Positions 24,177-33,954 of a stretch of DNA of 40,995 nt are shown in pieces (the stretch's first letter is position 1; each line of letters starts with the position of its first letter). A program made the position numbers and the translations under genes. Under the pieces are notes generated by a model. The model saw only the letters and a list, made by a program, of their open reading frames with translations. It ran no database searches and was not told the origin of the DNA. The stretch is taken from the NCBI GenBank assembly GCA_015296075.1, contig DVDV01000273.1, positions 1 to 40,995 on the forward strand, in the 5' to 3' direction. This stretch comes from Leptolyngbyaceae cyanobacterium M33_DOE_097 (GTDB lineage: Bacteria; Cyanobacteriota; Cyanobacteriia; Leptolyngbyales; Leptolyngbyaceae).

Positions 24177-26936
24177 ATGGAAATTCTCTCCGTTGCGCTC
24201 AAGAATTTTAAGTCTCATGCCGATCGCCATTTCGCGTTTGAACCGGGCATGAACGCTATTTGTGGCGAGAATGGAGCAGGTAAAACCAGCATCCTAGAGG
24301 CGATCGCCTGGGCGCTGTTTAATCATCGCGGAGCTTATACAACCGATGATTTGATTCGTAACGGGGCAGGCAGTGCCCAGGTAGCGGTTGAGTTTGTCTC
24401 AAATCGCGATCATCGTACTTATCGCGTTCAACGCTGTACTCGTGCAGGCTACACGATTTACGACCCTCAGTTGGGGCAAAAGCTTGATTACACACGCATC
24501 GATGATGAAGTGATGCCGTGGTTGTGTGATCACTTTGGGTTGCCGCGTGGAACGGACTTAGGACGCTTATTTGCTAACACAATTGGAGTGCCGCAGGGTA
24601 CCTTTACGGCTGATTTCCTCAAAACTGATAAAGAACGTCGCGATACCTTCGACAAAATTCTCAAACTGGAGGAGTATCGTCAGGCGTATCAAAAAATGGC
24701 ATCTTTGGAGAAGTTTGCGAAGGCAGATGCCGAAAGTGTTGAACGCGCGATCGCCCGTTACGACGAAGAGTTAGAAGGGTTTGACCAGTTGCAAACTCGT
24801 CAGCAAGCCCAAGTTCAAGAATTGCAGCAAGCGCAAGCAGAGCTACAACAAACTCAAACCGCGATCGCACAGCTGCAACAAGAGCTAGAGCAACTGACAG
24901 CACAGGCGAACCAGATTCAGCAGCTTGAGCGAGACGGTGAGCAACTGCAACTGCAAATTCAGGCGCAAACTACTTACCTGCAACAGCTTCAGGTCGATTT
25001 GCAACAGTCAGAAACGGCAACTGCTATTTGTACGCAACATCGTCCAGCGTTTCAGGCTTACCAGCAGGCAGAGCAGACGTTGACTGAGCTAGAGCAACAG
25101 CGTAAACAAGAGCGATCGCTGCAACAACAATTGGTCAAGCACAATCAACAACTTGCCAAACACGAAGCCCAACTGGCCGCTTTGACGAGTCAGCAGACAC
25201 GTTTAGCACAAGCACAAGCGACCCTGGAGCAACTAACCCCCAAAATTGAGCAGCAAACGCAGTTAGAAACAGATCTGCAAGCGATTCGTGAGCAACTTCA
25301 GGCGATCGCCGCCCTCAAGCAGACACAGCAGCAGCAAACGATTCAGGTGGCTCAAAAGCAAGCGCAGCTCCAGACCTTAGCTACCAAAATTGCCAAAACT
25401 CAAGCGTTGGCTAAACCAATCCAACAAATTCCAGCGTTAGAGCAGCAACAACACCGACTCCAACAACAAATCAGTCGCATTGCGGCAGCCCAACAGTTTG
25501 AAGCCGACTTGCACCAACTGGTTCAACAAGCCGACCTGACCGGGCAACAGCAGCAAGTGCGCAGCCAACACGCGATCGCCATCCTATCTGAAATTCAGCA
25601 AACAGTGCCATTATGGAGCGATGCGGTTGCATCGGTGGTGCAGGTGATTCAGCAGGGAGGCGACTGGCAAGCCCAGGTGATGCAAGCCCTACGTGGCATT
25701 CTGGCTGACTTGAGTGAGCAAATCGATCCCGACAAGTTGGAGCAACAACTGCACCAGATCCAAACAGATTTGCAATTGGCGCGCCAACAACAAGCCGAGT
25801 ACGCCAATTTAGAGTGGTTGCTTGATCAGCAGGAAGAGCTGACCACCGCGATCACCGAATTGCAAACCAGCTTACCTCTACTGCAACAACAGTTGGCAAC
25901 CGTGCCAGTGTTAGAACAACGGCACACAGTTCTGACCCAACAGTTAACGACTTTGGATGACCCACGCGGGCGGTGTCGGTTGTTGCAACAAGAATTGCGT
26001 CAAGCAGGAAAACTAGAAGGTGAGCTAGAAACTGTTCAGGCAGCCATTTCGACCGTTCAGGGGGCGATCGCGCAGGTTCAAGCAGAACTGGTTGTATTTC
26101 ATGATTTAGATGAACGTGTGCAAGCTCAACAAGCCATTCGGATTGAACATCAAGTAGCCTATCAAGAGTATCTGGCCTATCGTGAACTGGCGAATACGCG
26201 CAAATCAAAACAACAACAGATCCAGGAAGTAACAGACCAGCTTGAGGTCTTGCAAAACAAGTATCAACAGGTGAATCAGGAGGGCGATCGCTGCCGTCAA
26301 AACTTTGATGTGCAGCAGTTTCAAACCCTGCAACTGGCCTACCAAAATGCGAAAGAAAAGCAGATTGCGCTCAACGCCAATTTGCCAACTTTGCAAAAAC
26401 TGTTAGCGGAACTCGATCAACAACTCGGTCGTCTCACGACTCTCAAAACCGAACGAGCTACAGCTGCCGCCCAACTAAAACAACAACAAAAAGTAACCCG
26501 GTTTATCAAATTTGCGCGTGAGAGCTATAAAAAAGCGGGGCCGCGCATTACAGAGCGCTATGTGCAGCGCATTTCCTGGGAAGCCGATCGCCTATTTCGT
26601 GAGTTGCTCAACCGCCCTAATGTCAACCTGGAGTGGACTCGCGATTATGAAATCCTTGTGCGTGAAGAAGCTCATACCCGTCGCTTTGTTAATCTCTCAG
26701 GGGGTGAGCAGATGTGTGCAGCTCTTGCTGTGCGACTCGCGCTGTTAAAGGTGTTAGCCGATCTAGATGTCGCTTTCTTTGATGAACCGACAACCAATAT
26801 GGATAAGGCACGTCGTAGTCATTTAGCCGACGCAATTTCAAATATCAAAAGCTTCCGACAGCTTTTCGTTATTAGTCACGATGATACCTTTGAAAATCTC
26901 ACAGGTAATGTCGTTATCGTCCAGCGGGAAATCTAG
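24177..26936 (+). CDS. SbcC/Rad50-like SMC-family ATPase (919 aa)
   Basis: Architecture is that of Rad50/SbcC: an N-terminal ATPase half with Walker A GENGAGKTS (30-38), a long Gln-rich coiled coil from about 180 to 800, and a C-terminal half with the ABC signature LSGGEQ (840-845), Walker B DVAFFDEP (864-871) and H-loop ISHDD (His901). By family it would form a dimer that tethers and processes DNA ends with the nuclease SbcD/Mre11; no sbcD is adjacent. The CxxC zinc hook expected at the coiled-coil apex is absent: the seven Cys are isolated from one another. The middle (~430-530) instead has a less coiled segment around WSDAVASVVQVIQQGGDW. It is shorter than E. coli SbcC (about 1050 residues). 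Assignment to the family is secure, exact orthology less so. Confidence 0.9.
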   Translation: MEILSVALKNFKSHADRHFAFEPGMNAICGENGAGKTSILEAIAWALFNHRGAYTTDDLIRNGAGSAQVAVEFVSNRDHRTYRVQRCTRAGYTIYDPQLGQKLDYTRIDDEVMPWLCDHFGLPRGTDLGRLFANTIGVPQGTFTADFLKTDKERRDTFDKILKLEEYRQAYQKMASLEKFAKADAESVERAIARYDEELEGFDQLQTRQQAQVQELQQAQAELQQTQTAIAQLQQELEQLTAQANQIQQLERDGEQLQLQIQAQTTYLQQLQVDLQQSETATAICTQHRPAFQAYQQAEQTLTELEQQRKQERSLQQQLVKHNQQLAKHEAQLAALTSQQTRLAQAQATLEQLTPKIEQQTQLETDLQAIREQLQAIAALKQTQQQQTIQVAQKQAQLQTLATKIAKTQALAKPIQQIPALEQQQHRLQQQISRIAAAQQFEADLHQLVQQADLTGQQQQVRSQHAIAILSEIQQTVPLWSDAVASVVQVIQQGGDWQAQVMQALRGILADLSEQIDPDKLEQQLHQIQTDLQLARQQQAEYANLEWLLDQQEELTTAITELQTSLPLLQQQLATVPVLEQRHTVLTQQLTTLDDPRGRCRLLQQELRQAGKLEGELETVQAAISTVQGAIAQVQAELVVFHDLDERVQAQQAIRIEHQVAYQEYLAYRELANTRKSKQQQIQEVTDQLEVLQNKYQQVNQEGDRCRQNFDVQQFQTLQLAYQNAKEKQIALNANLPTLQKLLAELDQQLGRLTTLKTERATAAAQLKQQQKVTRFIKFARESYKKAGPRITERYVQRISWEADRLFRELLNRPNVNLEWTRDYEILVREEAHTRRFVNLSGGEQMCAALAVRLALLKVLADLDVAFFDEPTTNMDKARRSHLADAISNIKSFRQLFVISHDDTFENLTGNVVIVQREI

Positions 26937-26969
26937 CAAGCTCTCAGCAAACTATACAATTTCATCTCA

Positions 26970-27013
26970 TTGACATCCTCCCCGCCTTGTACAAGTAAGG
27001 GGTATCTCGGAGG
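26970..27013. mobile_element. Possible solo IS200/IS605-type terminal hairpin
   Basis: The sequence TTGACATCCTCCCCGCCTTG, then a CTTGTACAAG palindrome, GGGG and GGAGG, forms a nested hairpin. It resembles the subterminal ends of IS605-group (TnpB-bearing) elements, which often read TTGACATCCTCCCCGCC. No transposase or TnpB frame is next to it, so at most this is a relic. It lies between the convergent SbcC-like and TPR-GT genes and could equally serve as a bidirectional terminator. Confidence 0.3.
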
Positions 27014-27101
27014 TTTAGATGATCATCTTTGCTTTTGTGAAACCGCTCTGCCCGTAGTCCAATTCACATCAGTTTGCTTCTTTTCACCTCTCAGAATTTT
27101 C

Positions 27102-30100
27102 TTAGATGTGAAGTTCATATCCAACCTGTTGAATTTTGTGCTTCCAACTCTGTGATTTTAGAAAGTCTGCAGCGATTTGGCTGCGTTGATTAGCTTCCTC
27201 TGGGTTCAAAAAAATGCGTTCCAAAGTTTCTAGCAATTCTTCCACATCAACCTCAGTTAGACCGTCTAGTTCAACATTTAGTCCGGCGCGAGTAGCTACA
27301 TTTTGAGTCAGTAAGGGGTAGCCGAGGTTTTGTTGTGTCAGGTCGCGTAAGCCTGTATTGGCTGCAAGAATTGTTGGCACACCACAGGCAAGACTCGCGA
27401 TCGCCAGCGCATTGTTGACACAACAACGGTTGGGCAAAACCACCACATCGGCTTCACGCAGCAGGCCAGCCAGTTGAAAGTAAGGCGTCGCCCCCAAATG
27501 ACACACCACATCATCCGGTAAATCAATTGGTAGGGCTGCTTCCGTGTTGGCCCAACTTGTAACCAGTAACGCATTAGGATGATGCTTAGCAAAGACCTGA
27601 AAGGCTTTGATTAGCAGGTCTTGTCCATTCAAGTAGTTACAGTCTCCCCCTGAAAAGACAACAAAGCGCCCCTCAAATAGACCACTCCGAGGGGCGGAAT
27701 GAAATTGAGAAGTGTCAACCCCCCAGGCTAAGGTCTGGACATTTTGAATACCCTGTTGGTGTAAGTAGTGCGTCGCCCACTGGCTAGGCGTGATCACCTG
27801 TAAGCAAGACCTTGCCTCCGCGATCGCCCTTGGGCTGAGGTCTTCTGCATCAATCACGATGCCCACACTTGGATCAGAGGTGGAGCTGGTGGCTTGCTCA
27901 CTCAACCGTTGCCATCGGGTGACGACACGCCCCTTAACGGATTGATCCGCTCCCGGAGCCAGCGATCGCAAATGGTGCTGATACAACGGGGGCAAGTGGG
28001 TCGGCGGGTTCACCAATTCGACGGGTTGCGCCGTAACCCTGGGTAAATAGAGAGCAACTTGCAACGCCCAAATGCCTGCATCTGATTCTAAATCGGGTTG
28101 AATTTCGAGCCAGATCGGTGCAGCAGCTGAGGTCTGGGCTGGTTCAGAGAGAAAAACCGTTGGGTGGCGATCGCCCGCTGCCAAGGCTTCTAGCTCGCCC
28201 TGCACCGCTTGAAAGACGCTGCCCCAATCAGCCCACTTCGGCTGGCGAAACAAGCGCATATTGGGATACCAGGGACTATCCGCACGTTGCAACATCCAAC
28301 GCCAATCAGGGGCATAGTGGAGTAGTACCCAAACGGGTTTACCCAGCGCGCCCGCCAGGTGAGCCACCGACGTATCAACCGTGATCACCAGATCTAATTG
28401 CTCCATCCACGCGGCGGTATCAGCAAAATCTTGAACATGGGGACTCAAATTAGCGATCGCTAATTCAGGGTGCTGGTTTAAGTCTTGCTCAGCATCCCCT
28501 TTCTGCAAGCTAAAGAACTGCGTATTTGGGATCTGCAACAACGGCTGAAAGTCGGTCAGCTTACACGACCGCAGATGATTATTCCGATGATTAGGATTTC
28601 CCATCCAGGCAATCCCAATTTTGAGGGCAGGGGATGACAGCATCTCGGCTGGAGCCACAGTGCTACGGAGATAGGGAACCTGCGCCGGAAGATTCTCTAA
28701 AGTGGTACCCAAGGCTTTAGGCAGGCTGAGCAAGGGGATATGGACATCAAAATCCGGTAAAGGGCTCTCTTGCGGAACCAGTTGGTCAATCCCCTCAACA
28801 GATTGCAGCAGCCGCAACAGAGGTGCCTGACACTCGACCACAACCCGTCCGCCTTTGGCTTTCACCAGCGGAGCAAACCGAATAAATTGGAGCGTGTCGC
28901 CAAAACCTTGCTCGGCATGGAGCAAGATTGTTTTACCATTCAGGTCAGAGCCGTCCCACTCTGGCTGGGTGAACGGACGCCGTTGCCAGTGGTCTTGCTG
29001 CCAGCGCCATTCATTCTCAATGAAGCCTTCTAAAAAGTCGCCCTGAATCAGCAGCGCATGCCCCAGGTTTTTGTGGGCACTGACAAAGTCGGGCTTCAGC
29101 TTAATCGCCGTGCGGTAATGGGCGATCGCGCCCTCAATATCCCCCGCTTGCCGTAGCATAAAGCCCAAGTTGTAGTAAATTTCGGGGGCATTGGGTTTGA
29201 GGGCTAAAGCCTGACTTGAATGGGCGATCGCGCCCTCTAGCTCTCCCTGTTCGCGTAGCACAATCGACAAATTTTGGTGCGCTTCGACAAACCCTGGCTG
29301 AATCTCCAACGCTTTGCGATAACCCGCGATCGCCCCATCAGAATCCCCTTGCTCGTGTAATAAGCCGGCCAAATTGCCCCAGGCTTCAGCGTAGTTTGGT
29401 TGCAGCTCTAAAACTTGACGAAGCGTGGCGATCGCGGCATCCGTTTGTTTTAACTGGCAGAGCATCACTCCCAGCGTATGGAGTGCTACCGGATTATCGG
29501 GTTGTTCAGCTAAAATCTGCCGACATAGATTCGCCGCTGTCTCATAGTCTTGCTTTTTGTAGTGCTGAAAGGCTTGATCAATCAGGGCTTGCGCGTCGAT
29601 CGGCGCCTTTGACCGCGATGGCGTTTTAGCAGGAGCGATCGCCCGATTCGCTACGGTTTCTGCCAGTTGTGCCTCAATTTGTTGGAGAACCGGCTTCCAG
29701 TCACCCACACTGACCTGCCGAAAGAGCTGCACCGTCGGATACCAGGGACTATCGCTGCGTGTCATCATCCAGCGCCAGTCGGGGGCAAAGGGCAGAAACA
29801 ACCAAACAGGTTTACCCAACGCACCGGCCAGGTGAGTCACCACCGTATCAACCGAGATGACCAGATCCAGTTGCTGAATCAGCGCTGCTGTGTCAACAAA
29901 GGTTTTCATTTGTTCGCGCAGATCGATCACCTCTGAGTGAGCCGCTAGCAGGGCTGAATCAGCCTCTGTCATCTCTTTTTGCAAGCTGTAGAGCTGCACC
30001 CCTGTCAGCTTTGCCAGTGGCAATAAATCCTGTAAAGGCACGGTGCGCGAGCGGTTGTAGGTATTCTGTGGGTTCCCCGTCCAAACTAGCCCGACCTTAA

Positions 30101-33100
30101 AGGATCGATGGGGTGCGATCGGGGGCGGTAACGTTGCATCTGTTGGCGGCACAGCCAGGTAGGGCAAGGTCGCGGGAATCGTTTCCAGTCGAGTTCCCAG
30201 AATGTGCGGCAAACTCATTAACGGTGCGTGTACGTCAAACCGATCAGGCACGCTGCCGTAGGGCACAACCTGCACCACATGGGGTTGCTGACTCAAGAGC
30301 GGCATCAGTGGTTTGTGACATTCCAGCAGAATCCTGCCGCCTTTGGCCGCCGCGATCGCCACATACCGAAAGAAGTGCAACACATCCCCCATACCCTGCT
30401 CAGCATGCAGAAAGAGAATTTTGCCATTCAGCTCAGATCCATCCCATCGGGGTTGAGAAAATTGACGCATTGGCTGAAAATTGGGCATTTTGACCTGCCA
30501 GCGCCATTCATATTCAGCAAACCCCCGCTCTAAATTCCCCTGCAACAAATGAGTCAGAGCCTGATTCCAATGAGCTTCGGCAAAATTGGGTTCAATTTGA
30601 ATCGCGCGATCGTAATAGGTCATTGCCGTCTGCAACTCACCGCGATCGCGAAAAACGTTACCCCAGTTATTAAAAGCCTTGGCGTAGTCCGGTTTGAGGG
30701 CGATCGCCCGTTCATAACAGAGACTCGCCTCGTCAAAGTCCCCTAATTCTTTCAGGGCATTACCCAGGTGATTGTAGGCTTGATGATAGGTAGGCTTCTG
30801 CTCAATCGCCTGTCGATAAGCGGTTGCAGCCTCAAGAAACTGCCCCTGAGTATAGTAAGCCAGTCCCAAATTATTATAAGCATCGGGATAATCAGGACGA
30901 TGCTGAATCGCTTTTTGATAGTGATAAATAGCCCGGTCTAACTCACCCCGATCGCGGAGAGCATTGGCGAAATTGTTGTGCGCGTCAGCATACGTCGAAT
31001 CAATCGCCAGCGCTTTCTCATAACAGGCGATCGCCTGCTCTAAATTACCCTGTTGTTGGTAAGCAACCGCAAGATTGTTGTAGGTTTCGTGGTGGTTGGG
31101 ATCAATCGTTAAAACCCGATTGTAATAGGCGATCGCCTCATCAAATCGTTTTTGTTGGTGGGTTGCCAATCCCAATAGATGCCAACCTTCTAGTACATCT
31201 TGCTGCGCTACGAGCTGCTGACAGACCTGTTCCGCTGCGCTAAAGTTTCCCTGGTTGTAATACTTAACCGCCACATACAACTCTGCTGGCAGTATTTTTT
31301 CCTGCTTATTTTCAGTAACCGTCTCGGTCTTCAAAGCCACAATCGGTTTAGACTTCGGCGTAGTCTCCCTTACTTTCTTTCCCTTACCTTTAGTCTTTCT
31401 CCCAAATGGCTCCTGACGTTTACCGCCAGACTTCTGTTGATTTACACCTACTGTCTCCTCTTTTTTCGCTTCTTCCGTCCCCGCGATCGCCTGCCGCACC
31501 CGCTCAATCACTCCACCCCATTCCCCAGCTTGCTCTTGCCGAAAGATTTGCAATGTTGGATACCAGGGACTGTCAGCCCGATGCAACATCCAGCGCCAAT
31601 CGGGTGAAAAAGGCAACAACAACCAAACAGGCTGTCCCAAAGCTCCTGCCAGATGGGTAACAGCCGTATCGACGGAGATCACCCGATCCAATTGTTGAAT
31701 CAGAGCTGCCGTATCAACGAAATCACCCATTTCAGCACTGAGGTCAATAACTTCTGGGTGTGCTGCCAGCAAAGCCGCATCTAGTTCAGACACTTCTTTT
31801 TGTAAGCTGTAGAGCTGAATACCAGGCAAGCTCGATAACTCCAACAACCGTTCGAGTGGAACCGTTCGATTGCGATTGTAAGGATTAGCTGGATTCCCTG
31901 ACCAGACGATACCGACCTTGAGCGGGGTGGAGTCGGCTGTTGTTGCCTTTGGCGGTGGCAAGGTTTTGGAGGAACCCGACAATTGCAGGTAAGGCACGTG
32001 CGCGGGTACTGTCTCCTGCGTGCTGCCCATCAAGTATGGGAGGCTAAGCAGCGAAACGTGATAATCGAAATCCACTGGGGTTGGGTTGCCTTGCGGAATC
32101 AATTGATAAATGCCTTCAATCCCCTGCAATAAACGGATTAACGGCAGCGGACACTCAACCAAAACCCGTGCCCCTTGCGCCGCTAACACAGGAACGTAGC
32201 GGATAAATTGAATTGTGTCTCCCAAACCTTGTTCGCAGTAAATCAGTAATGTCTTACCAGCCAACGATGAACCATCCCAGTAAGGCTGTGGGTAAGGCCG
32301 GGGAGGGTGCAGTTGGCAAAACTTGCGCCATTGTCGTCGCCATTCATAACCCGCAAAACCAGACGCAAAATCTCCTTCTAAAAGCTGGTTGAGCGCCAGG
32401 TTCCAACGTGCTTCGACACAATCAGGAGCCAGCTCGATCGCCCGATTGTAGGCGGCTAATGCCTCACTGACACGGCCACAATTACGTAGGGCAATCCCCA
32501 TGTTGTTATAGGTGCCTGCGTGGTCGGGTTGCAGGGTGAGCGCCTGGTCAAAGTGGTGAAACGCGCCTTCATAATCCCCGACATATTGCAGCATATTGCC
32601 CAAATTGCTGTGAACTTCCGCCACATCAGGTTGTAGCTCCAGTGACCGACGGTAGGCCGCGATCGCCTCATCCAGCTTGCCCTGGGCAAAGTAAGTATTG
32701 CCGAGGTTGTTGTGTACCTCTGCCGAGTCAGGTTTGTTAGCAATCGCTTTTTCTAACTCTGCGATCGCTTCCTCGTATTTACCCTGATCACGCAGGGCAG
32801 ACCCTAAATTGCTGTGGGCTTCGGGCATTCCAGGTCGCAACTCAAGTGCCCGTTGATAAAGTGCGATCGCCTCATCCACTTTGTTTTGAGCTTGTAGCGC
32901 ATTGCCCAGATTGTTACAGACTTCAGCGTAGTTTGGGCGCAGCTTCAAAGCCTGCTGATACATAGCGATCGCCTCATCCAGCTTGCCCTGTTGATGCATA
33001 GCATTCGCAACGCCATGATAGGCTTCGGCAAAATCGGGCTTTAACGCAATCGCTTGTTGGTGGTAGGCTTCAGCTTCGGCATATTGACGAAGTTGTTGTA

Positions 33101-33764
33101 AAGTGCCCCCTAAGCCGTGATGCGCTTCGGGATAGTTGGGTTTGAGCGCGATCGCCTGTTTGTAATAGGTGATCGCCTGCGTAAGTTCGCCTTGTTTTTG
33201 AAAGGCTGACCCTAAGTTGTGATGTGCTTCAGGATAATTAGGCTTAAGTTGAATCGCCATTTGATAATGCGCGATCGCATCTTTAAGTTGACCGATATCC
33301 TTTAAGGCAACCCCAAGATTGTTGTGCCCCTCAGCATGATCCGGCTTCAGGTCGAGCGCCTGACGGTAAGCTGAGATCGCCCCTTCTAAATCCCCCATCT
33401 CGCGCAGAGCATTACCCAGATTGCTATATACCTCTGGGTGATCCGCCCGAATCGCGAGTGCTTGTCGATAATAATCAACCGCTTCACGCAGTCGCCCTTG
33501 CGCCCGTAGCACAATGCCCACACTGTTGAGTGGATCCGCATTGGCTGGTTGGAGCGATCGCACCCGTTCAAAACACGCGAGCGACTCATCGAATCGATTC
33601 TGCTGGTAGAGCAGGGCACCCAATAAATTCAACGCATCGACATAGTTGGGGTCTTGCTCTAACGCCCGCCGATATAAGGCTTCTGCCTCGGTCTGTTGTC
33701 CGGCTCGGTAGGCAGCAAGAGCCTGTGAAAGTAGCGATCGCGCTGTTTCTAGCGAGTTAACCAT
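27102..33764 (-). CDS. Three-module TPR/GT9-like glycosyltransferase with GT4-like tail (~2220 aa)
   Basis: Start taken as the ATG at 33764; an in-frame GTG lies at 33788. Three units each consist of TPR repeats followed by a GT9-like (heptosyltransferase-fold) domain. Unit 1: about 14 TPRs to ~475, GT ~480-770. A Lys-rich linker runs ~770-830. Unit 2: about 8 TPRs, GT ~1090-1380. Unit 3: about 6 TPRs from ~1400, GT ~1590-1870. In each GT domain the motif EQGxGD starts near 511, 1122 and 1618, and DTxVxHLAGALGxPVW near 699, 1306 and 1797. Both are typical of bacterial TPR-linked GT9-like proteins. Residues ~1890-2220 form a GT4-like domain (RFVVFSGGDCNYLNGQDLLI, SLACGVPTILA), but the usual EX7E acidic pair reads Cys and Ala. 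Inferred role: protein or surface glycan glycosylation in the cytoplasm, with TPRs choosing partners. The gene is monocistronic. Confidence 0.9.
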   Translation of the reverse strand: MVNSLETARSLLSQALAAYRAGQQTEAEALYRRALEQDPNYVDALNLLGALLYQQNRFDESLACFERVRSLQPANADPLNSVGIVLRAQGRLREAVDYYRQALAIRADHPEVYSNLGNALREMGDLEGAISAYRQALDLKPDHAEGHNNLGVALKDIGQLKDAIAHYQMAIQLKPNYPEAHHNLGSAFQKQGELTQAITYYKQAIALKPNYPEAHHGLGGTLQQLRQYAEAEAYHQQAIALKPDFAEAYHGVANAMHQQGKLDEAIAMYQQALKLRPNYAEVCNNLGNALQAQNKVDEAIALYQRALELRPGMPEAHSNLGSALRDQGKYEEAIAELEKAIANKPDSAEVHNNLGNTYFAQGKLDEAIAAYRRSLELQPDVAEVHSNLGNMLQYVGDYEGAFHHFDQALTLQPDHAGTYNNMGIALRNCGRVSEALAAYNRAIELAPDCVEARWNLALNQLLEGDFASGFAGYEWRRQWRKFCQLHPPRPYPQPYWDGSSLAGKTLLIYCEQGLGDTIQFIRYVPVLAAQGARVLVECPLPLIRLLQGIEGIYQLIPQGNPTPVDFDYHVSLLSLPYLMGSTQETVPAHVPYLQLSGSSKTLPPPKATTADSTPLKVGIVWSGNPANPYNRNRTVPLERLLELSSLPGIQLYSLQKEVSELDAALLAAHPEVIDLSAEMGDFVDTAALIQQLDRVISVDTAVTHLAGALGQPVWLLLPFSPDWRWMLHRADSPWYPTLQIFRQEQAGEWGGVIERVRQAIAGTEEAKKEETVGVNQQKSGGKRQEPFGRKTKGKGKKVRETTPKSKPIVALKTETVTENKQEKILPAELYVAVKYYNQGNFSAAEQVCQQLVAQQDVLEGWHLLGLATHQQKRFDEAIAYYNRVLTIDPNHHETYNNLAVAYQQQGNLEQAIACYEKALAIDSTYADAHNNFANALRDRGELDRAIYHYQKAIQHRPDYPDAYNNLGLAYYTQGQFLEAATAYRQAIEQKPTYHQAYNHLGNALKELGDFDEASLCYERAIALKPDYAKAFNNWGNVFRDRGELQTAMTYYDRAIQIEPNFAEAHWNQALTHLLQGNLERGFAEYEWRWQVKMPNFQPMRQFSQPRWDGSELNGKILFLHAEQGMGDVLHFFRYVAIAAAKGGRILLECHKPLMPLLSQQPHVVQVVPYGSVPDRFDVHAPLMSLPHILGTRLETIPATLPYLAVPPTDATLPPPIAPHRSFKVGLVWTGNPQNTYNRSRTVPLQDLLPLAKLTGVQLYSLQKEMTEADSALLAAHSEVIDLREQMKTFVDTAALIQQLDLVISVDTVVTHLAGALGKPVWLFLPFAPDWRWMMTRSDSPWYPTVQLFRQVSVGDWKPVLQQIEAQLAETVANRAIAPAKTPSRSKAPIDAQALIDQAFQHYKKQDYETAANLCRQILAEQPDNPVALHTLGVMLCQLKQTDAAIATLRQVLELQPNYAEAWGNLAGLLHEQGDSDGAIAGYRKALEIQPGFVEAHQNLSIVLREQGELEGAIAHSSQALALKPNAPEIYYNLGFMLRQAGDIEGAIAHYRTAIKLKPDFVSAHKNLGHALLIQGDFLEGFIENEWRWQQDHWQRRPFTQPEWDGSDLNGKTILLHAEQGFGDTLQFIRFAPLVKAKGGRVVVECQAPLLRLLQSVEGIDQLVPQESPLPDFDVHIPLLSLPKALGTTLENLPAQVPYLRSTVAPAEMLSSPALKIGIAWMGNPNHRNNHLRSCKLTDFQPLLQIPNTQFFSLQKGDAEQDLNQHPELAIANLSPHVQDFADTAAWMEQLDLVITVDTSVAHLAGALGKPVWVLLHYAPDWRWMLQRADSPWYPNMRLFRQPKWADWGSVFQAVQGELEALAAGDRHPTVFLSEPAQTSAAAPIWLEIQPDLESDAGIWALQVALYLPRVTAQPVELVNPPTHLPPLYQHHLRSLAPGADQSVKGRVVTRWQRLSEQATSSTSDPSVGIVIDAEDLSPRAIAEARSCLQVITPSQWATHYLHQQGIQNVQTLAWGVDTSQFHSAPRSGLFEGRFVVFSGGDCNYLNGQDLLIKAFQVFAKHHPNALLVTSWANTEAALPIDLPDDVVCHLGATPYFQLAGLLREADVVVLPNRCCVNNALAIASLACGVPTILAANTGLRDLTQQNLGYPLLTQNVATRAGLNVELDGLTEVDVEELLETLERIFLNPEEANQRSQIAADFLKSQSWKHKIQQVGYELHI

Positions 33765-33954
33765 GAACCCAGAGTACGGGTGAGTCACAAATCCCGTTCT
33801 ACATGGCTCCCTATTCTATCGAGGCTTCTCAATCTTGAACCGACGATCTGTGACTCAATTTTCTGTTTCTGAGCCACATTGGGCACAAATTCTGTCCCAT
33901 TACCCAGAATTGAGATTTGCGACAATCCCAACTACGAATCCTGTCCGGTTGCAC

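Noticed and set aside
27102-33764. Regularly spaced repeats resembling a CRISPR or minisatellite array
   Set aside because: The ~102-bp periodicity is that of 34-residue TPR codons within one long frame, with protein-level rather than nucleotide-level conservation.
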